From Gnetum montanum (taxonomy: Eukaryota; Streptophyta; Gnetopsida; Gnetales; Gnetaceae): 64,000 bases of DNA. Shown one piece after another: positions 23,001-34,279 of this stretch. The position numbers were made by a program, and so were the translations under genes. The notes beneath the pieces are model-generated. The model was not told the DNA's origin, did not search any database, and saw only the letters and a list, made by a program, of their open reading frames with translations. The stretch's first letter is position 1, and every line of letters begins with the position of its first letter. Where the stretch lies: contig MNCI01004661.1 of NCBI GenBank assembly GCA_015680685.1, forward strand, positions 197,729 through 261,728, read 5' to 3'.

Positions 23001-23220
23001 TGATGAGACACGATTCACATGAGCCGCGATATCGCTTCGTCCCCTGCGATGTCGCGTACGCGATATCACGGTCCGCCGCCATATCTATAAATAAGAGGCG
23101 GTTCTCCCTTATTTCTCCATCCTAAGTTAGAAATAGGGAAACTCTGGAAATTTGATCACTCCAGAGATAGCATATTTTCCATGTGCCCGCAGTAGAAGTC
23201 CTAAAGTGAATGGGTCTTTA
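23001..23220 (+). repeat. Truncated 3' LTR of TE-4
   Basis: Starts TGATGAGACACG after CATGGGGGTA and matches the first 235 bp or so of the 5' LTR, then stops. Confidence 0.85.
23027..23093 (+). promoter_or_regulatory. U3 palindromes and TATA box, TE-4 3' LTR
   Basis: A perfect palindrome TCGCGTACGCGA (23052-23063), CCGCGATATCGC before it, and TATAAATA at 23086-23093. Confidence 0.6.
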
Positions 23221-23325
23221 TATCTTAGGGTATATCCATATTACAATTATTTTAGGTTCCAAAACCCCCTAAAATATGACTTTTAAATTATAAAATGCAT
23301 ACTTTAACCATCCAAAAAATAAGAT

Positions 23326-23510
23326 TTTAGCTTAGTGGTAGGACTCTTAATTTGGAAACTATAAGTTATGGGTTCAATTTTGGTGGAACATATTGTGAGA
23401 AAAAAAATTATCATAGTCAAATTAGAACTTTATAACTCATCATTGTCCACAAAATCAAACCCATAACTTGCATCTTCCAAATCAAGAGTCATAAGCCACT
23501 AGGCTAACAT
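23326..23510. repeat. Inverted pair of tRNA-like (SINE-like) sequences
   Basis: On the plus strand, TTAGCTTAGTGGTA (23327-23340) resembles a tRNA A box and GGGTTCAATTTT (23370-23381) a B box, spaced as in tRNA-derived SINEs. The reverse complement of 23449-23510 repeats the same words (TTAGCCTAGTGG ... GGGTTTGATTTTG). The two arms are about 60 bp with a 65-bp centre. This could be two SINE heads in inverted order or a foldback element. Similar TTTAGGGATATCT-like words lie on both sides. Confidence 0.45.
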
Positions 23511-24379
23511 CTCATTATATTTTAGGGATATCTACTCATGTGTATAACATTACAATTGATATTTTAAAACATAAATAAAGGAAAATTAAGTATTAGTAGC
23601 GAAAATGATCTCAATTCTAATAATTTTTGTCTTTCAACATAGGATATTGAACTTTTAAAAGCAAAAGGTTTTGAGGTAGTAATAAAAAGTTATTGCGAAA
23701 TACCAACATTTGTAGAGAATCTAAATACACAAGAAAATTGTGTTATATATTTTGTACAACATATCTTTAGACCTTGCCTTATTTATGCTTTGAATATTAG
23801 CATAGTTTATTTGTTTGATCACATCCAAAATGCACCTTTTTTTACATGACCTTTCTATCAAGTTCTCTTTTCAAAGGATAAGTTATGTGAATATTTTGTT
23901 TGATCTTTTTATTACTAACATTGCTTTTTTGTCAAATAAAAATTTTCATTTATTTTTTCATCATGTTTAGAACCTAGTTCCAAGATTAGTGAGTTCTAAA
24001 ATTGAAATTTTCTTATTTATGTTAAGTAAGACCCCTTTAATCTATCAGACCGATTTCAAAATTCCTTTTATAGAATTTTTTTTTTCAATTTATAGATCAA
24101 TACTAGCTAGTGAAATCAAACTTGTGATCTAGGGTGATGACTTACTTAAATGATAGAAAATTGCTTTTATTCACATGATGAAATTTCTAAGACATTTTGG
24201 TAAATGCTTATGTAAAAAGTTTCATGTTACTACTTTTGAAAGTAGGCATAAAATTTTTTTAACCTACAAAATATTTATCTTATAACCCTCATGATGAAAG
24301 TGTTTTATAGCTACTTGCCCATCTCCAACAACAACAAAAAATTTTTAAAGACTATCTAGCTTAAGTTGATTTAATTAAG
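23511..24379. other. AT-rich stretch without a recognisable gene
   Basis: About 75% A+T by eye with stops in all frames. It may be the eroded 5' part of the LINE that follows, but no endonuclease motif could be read. Confidence 0.4.
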
Positions 24380-26930
24380 CATTGAGTATTTTGATTAAAT
24401 TTAGGGGATAGAGCCTCAAAAGGATTCTTCAAGGTTTTAAAATGTCCTAGAATGAGTTATCAAATAGATGAAAGTTATACCAATGACAAGATTCTCTCTA
24501 CTTGTATGGATATTTTAAATGCTTTATTTAATCATTATTCAAATGTGTTTAATTAAAAAGGTAGTCATAAAGAGGCTTTAGATTTTTGTTTATTTGTGAG
24601 TCTCACTTATTCTTACAACACTTTGAAGAAGATGTCATGTTAACTATGCATGATTTTAAAGAAGCTCTAATTTCCATGACTAATATCAAATCTCATGGTC
24701 TGCCCTATGAGTTTAATATAGAATCTGATGATGATATTGTTGTAGATTTTTTTCAACATATATAAGGAATCTCTTTTTAAAGGTTCTTCTCGTCAAATGA
24801 TTAATCAAGTTTTGAAAAAACTCATAACAAGATTTGGTAATAGATTTGAAATCACTAATTAATAGCCTATCCCTTTATTAAATGTTAGTTATAACGTTAT
24901 TATTAATATTCTTGATTTAAAAGTTCAAATGTATCTACTTCAAGTTGTTAAAGTAGAACAAATAGGCTTTACTTCAAGTAGATTTATTTTGGATAATGTT
25001 TTCACAACTATGGAGACCATGATTTTGGCTATGCATACTTATCAAGATGTTATTCTTTTGAAATAAGATTATGAAATGCTTATGATAAGTTGGATTAAAC
25101 TTCTATATTGACTTTGTTGCAAAAGTTATGCCTAGGTCCTTCCTTTATCTCTTATATTATAATGTTATTTTCTAATGTTAACACCAAGATATGCATTAAC
25201 AAGAGTTATTTGTTAATTATTATCTTTTTATTCTTGGATCCTCATACTCTTTATCTTTTTATTCTTACTGCTAAAGCTTTTGGTTATATTTTGCAACATT
25301 ATCTTTCTCAATACAAGATTAAACGTTTATTTTCACTTGGTGCTTAATACCAAATTATTAATAGTGATTTTTCATATGGAAGTTTTCTATTATTAAAAAC
25401 TACTAAAAATAACTTAAGCACTGCTCTTTATTGTATGAATATTTAGGTTTTACTATTAATTAGAACAAAAATGATATTACGAGATCCAAGCTTATAGATA
25501 GTTCTAAGTTGTTCCTTACCTTTTGTGAGTCATCTTTGGAAGAAAGTTCTTCATAAAGTTTTTCAAAAGATTCATAAGTGGGTTGGCAAATCATTGTCTT
25601 AAGCAAGAATAGTTTCTATGATTTTGTAGTCTACTCATGTATATTATTCTTCCCTTATGGCTCCTTCTAGAAGATCATATAAGTAGTTAGAACAACTAAT
25701 TGGATCCTTTTTTTTTTTGAAATTTTATAATATTGAAAAGAAGATTGATTGGTTTAAGTTTTTTATAATATTGAAAAGAAGATTGATTGGTTTGAAATTT
25801 CATCATTAACGAATATTACTTATTGTCAAATGAATTTTAAGAGATTTACAATGTGATAAAAATTGGACACTTGTTATTAAACATTGAACTAAATCTAGTT
25901 GTCCAATTAACTCATAAAATTGATTTAATACTCTGGAAAAATTACGTTATTAATTTTTCCAACATTAAAATTGGTAGACTGGTTATGCTTTCATAGATTT
26001 GGTAACCTTTGCAAAATATAAGTTCTTGTTTGCATTAGCATCATTTCCAACATTCCTTACATTCCATTAACTAGATGTCTCTCTAGTGGTCCCTTTATTT
26101 TGGAAGTGTAAGTACTTTAGTTACATATGATTCTCACTAGAAAAGAATCAAATTTGATCATAAATGGAATCTTTATATTACATATTTTTTCTTTAATATC
26201 ATTCATCCTTTATCATAATTTCAAGTTATGTTCAATTTAAATAAAATAAATAAAGCCTCTTTCCAAACTCTTCATGACATGTGTTTAGTTGTCTTCTTTG
26301 GATCTTCATCTTAATTCTTATCTTATTTTTGGAATAATTGGGATTTTCTAAATAATGCTAAAATGCCTATTGTGATAATAGATGAAGCTTCTTTTAAAAT
26401 CCTTAATCATAGATGGAACACCCATAATATTGAGAATGATTTGATACAAATATGTAAGAACTTATGGAAACTTGAAATTCAACTAAAAGAGTACTTTTCT
26501 GTTTGGTCTTTATTATATGGAGGCCTTTCTAATATAGCTTATTGGTTTTGATAATCTAGTTTTGTCCAATTCTCTCTTAAGAAGACTCTATTGAATTTGT
26601 TTTTCTTTTACCATTCTTTTGTTTAATAACCTTGGCAAAGTTGTTTTTCAATTTGATGATTTCAAAAGAACTAGTATACTTCCACCTATGAAATTTATGG
26701 GGGAACAATAAATAATGACACTTTTAATACATTTTAGAATATGCTTGGCCTAATGGTCCTTTTCTACATTTGGAAGCTCAAATGTGATGTGATTTATAAG
26801 AGGCACTCTACAATGCAAAGCTTTAATTTAGAGTTAAAGATGGATCTCTACATGAACTTTTTATTTCAAGTTTATATAAATAGCAGGTAGTACCTAATGG
26901 ATATTAATTCTCTTTTTTCTTCCTTCTATA
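24380..26930 (+). mobile_element. LINE-A: degenerate plant L1-type LINE
   Basis: Translated fragments in shifting plus-strand frames follow the order of plant LINE ORF2: the pre-RT segment, RT fingers, palm, thumb, and a C-terminal zinc-binding region. No poly-A tail or target duplication could be assigned. It occupies the DNA between truncated TE-4 and TE-5. Confidence 0.7.
24638..26680 (+). pseudogene. LINE-A ORF2 reverse transcriptase remnant
   Basis: Recognisable blocks are MHDFKEALISMTN and SHGLPYEFN near 24645-24720, LLNVSYNVIINILDLK (about 24875-24925), EQIGFTSSRFILDNVF (about 24958-25005), TYQDVILLK (25040s), LCLGPSFISYIIMLFSN (25120-25170), LYLFILTAKAFGYILQHYL (25250-25310) and DFSYGSFLLLKTTKNNL (25360-25420), where family members have the catalytic FADDS. 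Farther on, HKVFQKIHKWVGKSLS (25553-25600) and WKLEIQLK (26466-26490) match the later ORF2 and its zinc-binding domain. Many stops and frameshifts; the catalytic aspartates are gone. ORF2 would nick DNA and reverse-transcribe LINE RNA in place. Confidence 0.7.
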
Positions 26931-28275
26931 TATGACAAGATGCTCCTTGTGCTATCCTTAAATTTATTCCTAAAAAATTAGGATGTTTTGTTGTTTTTTA
27001 TTTTGAATTCTTTTTGATAAATTTTGATTTAAAGAATTCTATTGTTAAAAGTGAAAACCTAAAAGTGCACTTCTAATAGAGGTCAAGGCTTGATTTTTTT
27101 TTCTATCCTCAAGTGGAGGTTTTATACGATCTATTGTAAGATTGAAGGTTAATATTGACATCTTCAAAATAGTTGGATCTTTCCTTTCTCCTATTGATCT
27201 TACTTGGGTATTGATGTTTTGATCTCTTGTTTGGTTATCTTGGTTCTCTTAGTTAAGAATGAGGGTATGACTTATGTGAATATATTAGTTTTTCTACTTT
27301 TTGGGGGCTACCATAATAACACTCTAAAAATTTTGCATCATTACTACTTCATTGCTTAATGTTAACCTCATGTCAAAAATATTTATCATTAAATATGATA
27401 ATAATGATAAATATGAGGTTAGAGAGTGGAACTAAACCTTTAAAGTTAACCTTTGGAGTGAAACCAACAATAAAAACCCAATTTGTGAGCAAAATATGAG
27501 TTTAGAGAGTGGAATTAAACCTTTGAAGTGTTAAGAAAGGGATGGAAAAGTCTTAGGCACTATCTAGAATCAATTTGGGGCAAAACGAGGCTATTTTGAC
27601 AAAGGGTCCCATCATTGACACTGGAGCTAGAAAAATTCTAACTCCAAAGACTAACCCTGATGTTGAAAAATTATAAGTCTAGAGTGTTGATGCAGATGTG
27701 CTTGATTGATGTGAATGCCACATCATCATTAGTATTAAAGCCTAAAGCAACTATGATGGTCATGGAGCATGTGGGTAACGCTAGGAGGACTACTTCACAT
27801 GCTCTTGATCTCTTGAAATCTCAAAAAAGTGCTTAATATCTTAAGAAATTGGTCCTGAAATATGGATTTTAGTGCCATATTTATAGGGTTAAGGTTGCCA
27901 AATTTGAGCTTAGAGTTAAGTAGAATTTACTAAGAGTTAGTTCTAAGTTTTTATTTGAGAAGTTTAATCATGTAGACTAGGTAATATGAGTCCCATCAAG
28001 GATAACGCCAATGTTGACACTGGTTTTAGTGTCATTAGGAGTTAGCCAAATTTTTCTAGTTTTTTCTAGTATCAAGTTTTGAGCCTCTAGAACTTCATTT
28101 GACATTTGAACTAGGGTCAAATGTTGTAAGATGATGTCGTGAAGCCCATGAGGCTAGGGAATGAAGTTGAATGCTAATTAGAAGTGTTGAGGAAGCATGG
28201 TGCATGTCATAAGAATGGTGACATTGATGCACTTAGTCAAATTTTTGTAGTTTTGAGATTCTAGGGCCTTGTTTG
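26931..28275. other. Non-genic host DNA with degenerate repeats left of TE-5
   Basis: No coding frame. From about 27590, words like GTTGACACTGG, AGCCAAATTTTTCTAG and TTTGACAT recur at roughly 200-bp steps (27600, 28015, 28225) and reappear across the TE-5 insertion (54320, 54500), suggesting an old diverged tandem repeat into which TE-5 inserted. Confidence 0.4.
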
Positions 28276-28280
28276 ACATC
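28276..28280. repeat. Left target-site duplication of TE-5 (ACATC)
   Basis: ACATC here and at 54022-54026, identical, flanking the two TE-5 LTRs 25.7 kb apart. Confidence 0.92.
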
Positions 28281-29135
28281 TGATGAGTGGTGAGGTACCC
28301 CTATACTCAACCATACGAATACGAGTGTTTCACGCATGATTCGGTCGAACTCCACAAACAAGCTAGTTGTAGTATCTAGATAGTTACTCATTGATTGCAG
28401 TTCACTGCCTTCCCACTTGGACTAGTATTTGCTTTGTCACGTATGATTTAGTCTAGAGTGAGGTGTATAATGTGTTCCTAAATTAATGCTACTCTTGAAG
28501 GCAATGGAAAATAATCTTAGCTAAGCTAGGAGGAAATGGAAGAGAGAGTTAAACTGAGAGGAGATAGGGAGAGAGAATCTAAGCTACCCTAAGTACGATG
28601 AGCATCCATTCCTTAATCATCCATACACATCTTGGACCTCATGCATGACTACCACTGGGATTACCAAGCACATGGCCCAAGTACGCTACTGGGATACCAA
28701 GTAGTCACATGTAGATGCTCGTGATTAAGTCGTATTCATTCTGCGTTTAATGATGATAATAATTAAGTAATTAAACTAAGTGAATGTTGCAATGATGGAG
28801 TAATCTTGATCTTTATTTTTAGTCATGTGTGTGTCCAAGTACGTCACACTCAAATAAAGGATGTTGTACAATTACAATCATCACACTGCGGGCATGCACT
28901 GGGAGAAAGGGTTGAGAAGAACTAAAAATGAAATAACTTCTATCTACTAACTAAAAAAACTAACTATTTCTAAATTGATTCCTCTCGTGTGCCTACATGT
29001 GCATTTATAAGCTCACACAGGAGTCACAATATCATGTATTCGATATTGTTATTTAGGCTACAATATCGCATACTTAATATTGTGGATCTAATGTTAGAGG
29101 TTCGATATCATAGCCTGATGAATCATGATTCATCA
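28281..29135 (-). repeat. 3' LTR of TE-5 (855 bp)
   Basis: On the minus strand it starts TGATGAATCATGAT at 29135 and ends CACTCATCA at 28281. It carries GATAT-type words and TATAAATG near 29010-29003. It matches 53168-54021 with modest divergence. Confidence 0.9.
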
Positions 29136-29328
29136 TACCGCCACAACTGAATAAAAACTCGTCCTCAAGTCAAAATGAGAACAAGCCCCATTGATTACAC
29201 AGTGGATAGGTATAGGATATTGACTAACGAGGAATTGATTCATGCTGCAGTGGAGAACTTAATAGAATAAAATTGGGATACAACACAAAAAAAATGCAAA
29301 ATCACAAAATTACAAAATTTTGTGGAAC

Positions 29329-31764
29329 TCATGTGGTTCTAGGTGGCGGTGGCTCCTCCATGGGTTTCTTCCCCTTGTCTTGTGCTCCAGGTTTTGGAAT
29401 TTGATGATGTTGAAGTAGTGCTTGGAGCTTTTCCTCTTTCGTTCGGGGATCTTGTGCCATCCATGCTAATGCTCTAATGTTTGATGGAGTTGGCACCTCC
29501 CATGGACATGGTAGTTGTGGAAACATTTTTTTTGCTTTGATGTACCAGGCCACAAACAATCGTCGTTCCTCCTTGTAGGCTCTAGCTTTGTACTTGTACT
29601 CCTAAAAATTTGTAAGCTGTCAAGCCAAGTCCACTGCAACATCTTTTTTTCCTTGGTAACTTGCTTTAACCACCTCTAGTTCAGAATTTGTGACTTCTAA
29701 CTTCTACAATGTTTTCTTATGCTCTGCAAATTCTGCTTCGTATTTGACGTAGGTGGTAGCTACCTGCCCCTCGAGCTCTTTCCTTAAGTGCCCTACTATC
29801 AACATGGCTAGATTGGCATACCACAAGTTTACCAATTCCATGTACTCTATGAGTTCTTGAATCTACAAGTCATAGCTTTTAAGTTCTACCTAGTGGGAAA
29901 ATGCATATGTGTCCAATATGGCCCACCAATTAGTGTGTTGAGCACTAAAAGCATTGATGTGATCCTTGGCCATATGGATCTCCTTATCAATGAGTTGCTT
30001 TTACATTCCCACCTAGTCTCAGAAATGCTCCTTTAAATTTTTGTGCTGCTTGGCTTCGTTTTGCCACATGCTTATTTCGATGGCCATCTTCTGACGAATC
30101 GCGCATACCTCCTCCATTAAGAGGGTTTGATTTTCTTTGGCCAAAAGGTTCATATCTTGATTGACCTTGATCAATTTTTCTCGTAGTTGTTGAAAGTTTT
30201 TTTTTTGAGAACATTATTCTATTTGTCCAGAATGGTCAACTAAAGATTGTCAATAGCGAGCTAAAGATTGTTCTCTTGTAAGGCTCTGAGTGCCTTGGCA
30301 TGTACGTAGGTTTGCGCTTGTTCCTTGGAGACATCCTAGTCGACCTTCTCTTTCTCCTTCACCATTCTTTTATTGTTTGCTAACAATTTATTAAGTTGCT
30401 TGGTCCTGAAGGTATCCAACTAGTCTACGGGAATGAATTGAGAGGGGTCTTGCTATGTAGCTTGCAGGGTTACGAGCCTCTCTTGGAGTTTTGCTAACTC
30501 TGCTTCTATGTGCTTGGCCCTGATCTCTACCATGACTAGATTTCCCTTGGTAGAGATAAGGTCTGATTATGCTGCCATGACATCTTGTGGGATGTCAAAC
30601 AAAGACATCATTACTTGTCCTATTTGTAGTAACCGATCAAGCACATCCTCATGCTCCATAGGAGTCATCGAGGGATCGGCCAATGTTTGCTCCTGTGAAG
30701 TCTATCGGTGGCACAATAGGGACATTAAAGGATTCTTTGATGTAGTCTGTGACCACTTCTATGGCTCCTACTACATCCTGGTGCTGCATGACCAACACTG
30801 TGGCCCCTTCACCAGTCTTGAGTTGCACCTGAAAGGATGCAGCGTTCCTTGAAATCTGTTGTCACCAATCAATCTCCCCTCCTCTTGTCTAAATGAACAA
30901 CTCTCCCTATGCATGATCTATAGAGATAGTGGGCTGTACGGTATCATCAATGATGCAGAAGATATTAGCATCATCACGACTCCCCCAATTGACTATCTCA
31001 GTGATGGCCCTGAGGTGGCTCATCGACAATCAATAATCTTGCAGCAGTGGTGGTGGTTGATCTTGTTGGCTCATGCTGGGCCCTACTTCTTGTTGTCGAC
31101 TAAGCCTTATGCTTGGAAGTTGGCTAGGCCTTGCAGTTTAAGTTGCAGTGGGCCCCACCATTTGTTCTTACTCTTGCTCTAGCTTTGGGTCCAGTGTCTC
31201 ACCAGCACTTTTCCTTGGAGCTTGTGGCTTCAGTAGTTCTGCAAATGAAGCATTTTGGGCTCTTTTGGGGACATCATTGGTGTACCCTAGAATTCCAACG
31301 TGCTTGCATAGCTTCCTAATGAGACAAGGGAAGGGCAACATGAACTTCCCTATCTTGCGTTCTTCGAACTGCCTTAAAATCTCCATGAGATATAGATGGG
31401 GTAGGTTAGCATTAACCTTTCCCATCAATATTGCACGTCCTCTTGCCACATATGTTGAAATCCTGTGTAATCCTTTTGTGAGGAAGATGTGATATGTACC
31501 AATCTTGAAGTAGATTCTTTCTTCCAACATAAATTCTCCATATATCTTACCTTCCAACATAAGGTGTTGTCTGTGTTCAAGCACTACAGCAGCTCCTCCT
31601 TCTACTTGTCCCAATTGTATAGTAGTAGGAGTCTCTTGATGGATACTAAAGGATTGCACCTCTTGCTCTGTATGTTGTTCGACAGACACCTATCCTCTAC
31701 CTCTCTTAGGTCGCTTAGACACACCTTGAGAAGGACCTTCTTGTTGTCCATGCTTTGGGGCCAT
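29329..31764 (-). pseudogene. TE-5 ORF2 (env-position protein, broken)
   Basis: ATG at 31764-31762 follows GTGTGATTGTAG, a splice-acceptor-like end also seen before TE-7 ORF2. The first 25 codons are Gly/Lys/Arg-rich. The next part (31689-31168) includes RISTYVARGRAILMGKVNANL and MLPFPCLIRKLCKHVGI, which resembles the C-terminal half of the 'putative plant transposon protein' family (Transposase_32; from memory, needs an HMM test). Then come about 550 codons rich in Glu/Lys/Leu with coiled-coil character, and a conserved end (CPWEVPTPSNIRALAWMA, KPGAQDKGKKPMEEPPPP). Stops and a frameshift near 30680 break it. Compared with TE-7, the first half of the Transposase_32-like region is deleted. Function is unknown; its place between gag and 3' LTR is that of env-like genes. 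Confidence 0.6.
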
Positions 31765-33671
31765 CTACAATCACACGAGGCCAATCATTGGTAAGGTTGC
31801 TTACCAAAGTTAAGTTATACCTTACTTCTTGCCTTAATGAATTTGTTTTTTTATTCCATGTCATTTAAAGTTAGAAATTTTTATGGAAATATACCCAAAA
31901 AGTTTTAATATTTGGCCCACTTTGCTTAGGTGGCTTCAAAATTTAATTTCCCAATATAGATGAGGAGATAAAATTGTTTTTGGCACATGCTTATTAGTTT
32001 TATACTTAATTACCCTTGAAAGTGTCCTTCTGGTGATGATGAATTTCAAAAAATTTATGTGCAATTTAGCATGTACCCTTCCCCCATGACTAAGATAAAT
32101 ACTCCAGGTTCAAGTAGGTTTAGACAAAATGAAAATCGAAGTGCTAACGAGCAAGTTATGGCTAGTAGATCAAGAGGTGCGCAAGTCGCAAGTTGGTGAA
32201 GAAATTTTGAAAAATTCCCCTGTGTGAACAGTTGCAAATGATGTTGACATTCATGGGGGGGAGGGTAGGGGTGTCCATATAGATAGATTTTAAGGATGCA
32301 ATATCGCGTACCTGATAGCGGGGACCCGATATCACGGCCCATCAAAAATAGGGTACTTAGAAAAATTTATAAATTTTTGAAACTCCAAGGTATAAACTGA
32401 GGACTTTAGGTCAATGTAAAGGGTCTAGGGTAATATAAACTAGTTCTCAAGGCACAAAAGGTATAATGGTGTAAAATCTAACAATGAAAGTCATGAAGAG
32501 TATGAGGAGAAAGGGCATGTATTGCCTCATAGGAACATTTGAACTGGAAGGATGATAAGGGAAAGAAGAACATTGGTAATACTTGGAGGGTATAAGATGA
32601 TGTGCAGGAGATGTGTTACGAGTGCAAATTACAAGGGTTATGCAAGTGGATCCTCCCCAAAGTAGGTTCCAACCTATAATGCCCTTGCATAACCACACCT
32701 TAAAATGTTCGTAGGCATTAGAAGGGTTAAATGTAATCTACACGGATTTCACAAAACACACACATGTAGATATCACTGCGATGAGATATGAATCCCATGC
32801 TACCCAAGTCACAAGTCACAATTACATGAACAATGAGATGAGGCAAATTGTAGAAGGGATTGCAGAGATTGGGACATGAGATAACTAACTCAGGGCACAA
32901 TGAATCCTGCATGTAAGGCATGATTAGTGTGTCATTAGCCTATCACTCCAAAATTAGGACCAAGTCCATGCCTCTGATCAGTGACATCGCATTGCTTCAT
33001 CCAATGATGGACAACCATAAGAGCACCATGACAGCAAGGCGTATGATCACTTGGCGTTTCGTTCAAGGGAGGAGTGATTTTGCTTTGTGGCATTTGTTTT
33101 TTTTTTTTGAAGTATTACTTAATCCAAAGAAGCCACCTACCTTCAGGCATGGGTGCATGTATTTCTAGTGGGACCCCCTAGAATAGCATTATTATTATTT
33201 TTCTGGTTGAGTGCCTTTTGATTGCTCTTACTCCCATTTTTTATTAGATCTACAAGGATCTTAGTACAACCTAGTTGCATGATGACTTCTACAAATGTTA
33301 TTAAAGAGAATCCATAAGTCCCCTTGATGTCACACTTTAACCATTCCCTCTTGGTCCATCCTTCTTCGTTCTGGGTACAATAACACAAAATTACTTTAAG
33401 TTTTAATGATTAGGAATATCATTGTACCCAAGGTAGAACCTCTTATTAATGGAATGGATAGGTGGATGTTGTGGGCTCATTGTTCAAGCAATTAGTCACC
33501 TGAGACTTGATAGCATAGAACAACACCTCAACCAATGAATCACAAGAGTGTTTTATTCATAGATGCGATTACCCATAAAAAGATAAAAAGACAAAAAGAT
33601 AAAACAATAAATTGAAAGATGAAAAACTGGAAAACAAAAAATTGTAAAATTAAAGAAAAGAAAAACATTTA
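31765..33671 (-). other. TE-5 region between gag and ORF2
   Basis: No gene. Counterpart of TE-7 58090-60106. It contains the conserved 22-bp block (32645-32666 on minus) and a GATATCG/CGCGTACC word near 32295-32335 like those in the LTRs. Confidence 0.6.
32645..32666 (-). promoter_or_regulatory. Conserved 22-bp non-coding block in TE-5
   Basis: Minus strand CCTACTTTGGGGAGGATCCA plus CT, two transitions from the TE-3, TE-4 and TE-7 copies. Confidence 0.5.
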
Positions 33672-34274
33672 TTAATTCTGTTGTTGCTGGAATGGAGGAT
33701 ACCCCCCCATGACTAAATGGTTGAGCATGACTAGAATTAATAAATAGAAGGTTGGGATCCTTGCATGTTGGAAATATTAGGACCCAGTCATACTTACCCC
33801 ATTGGGGTTCACACACTTGATTAGAGTTGACATAGTGGGGCAAGTTATAAGATGTGGTTAATTTATAAAGAGTTGACCCACTATGGTGCTTGTGATCGTA
33901 AGATAGTATGCAAGGATCAACATGTCTCCCCATGTGGCTATATTCATTGGGCCCCATGGTTGTTGGAGTATTGAGTGGTGGCCCTAATAAGATAACATGA
34001 GGCATTGGGTTCGAAGAGGAATATGCACCATAGTGTTGGACTTGTGCGAAGTTGGCAAATGCAGTGGTTTCTAAACTGTGGTGTCCCTTTTTATGATCAT
34101 GTCTAAAGAAGGGATGCCTATGATGTTGTGGAGGATTCCCACTACTATTGATAGTAGAAGCACAAGTAACATTCGTGGGTTGATGCTATGGTGCCAAACA
34201 TTCTAGAATACTTGGTGGCGATGTAGAAGGAGGTGAAGGATGAGAATTTTGAAATTGAGGAGAAGTGTAAGGTA
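33672..34274 (-). pseudogene. TE-5 gag, C-terminal part beyond the TE-6 insertion
   Basis: The minus-strand frame (34005-33672 best preserved) includes HVDPCILSYDH, LPHYVNSNQVCEPQWG, YDWVLIFPTC and ends at a TAA (33674-33672) just after SIPATTELI in the other frame. It matches TE-7 57780-58089 block by block. TE-6 interrupts gag between a proline-rich segment (51616-51660) and this part. No known fold recognised. Confidence 0.65.
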
Positions 34275-34279
34275 CCCAA
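34275..34279. repeat. Left target-site duplication of TE-6 (CCCAA)
   Basis: CCCAA here and at 51611-51615. Joining the flanks restores a TE-5 gag sequence that aligns with TE-7 near 57440. Confidence 0.92.

Larger units (their letters stand above)
16563..23220 (+). mobile_element. TE-4: non-autonomous gag-protease LTR retrotransposon, 3' LTR truncated
   Basis: 5' LTR, tRNA-Asp primer site, a long gag-protease frame, a deletion of RT to integrase, untranslated tail and the first 220 bp of the 3' LTR. The 3' LTR stops at about 23220, in the GGTCTTTA word, and unrelated AT-rich DNA follows; the missing part is not found before 28281. Structure parallels TE-3, but the pol deletion has a different end point and the 5' LTR carries a foreign segment. 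Confidence 0.85.

Noticed and set aside
31489-31794. 101-codon plus-strand frame opposite TE-5 ORF2
   Set aside because: Shadow of the minus-strand ORF2, which is supported by TE-7.
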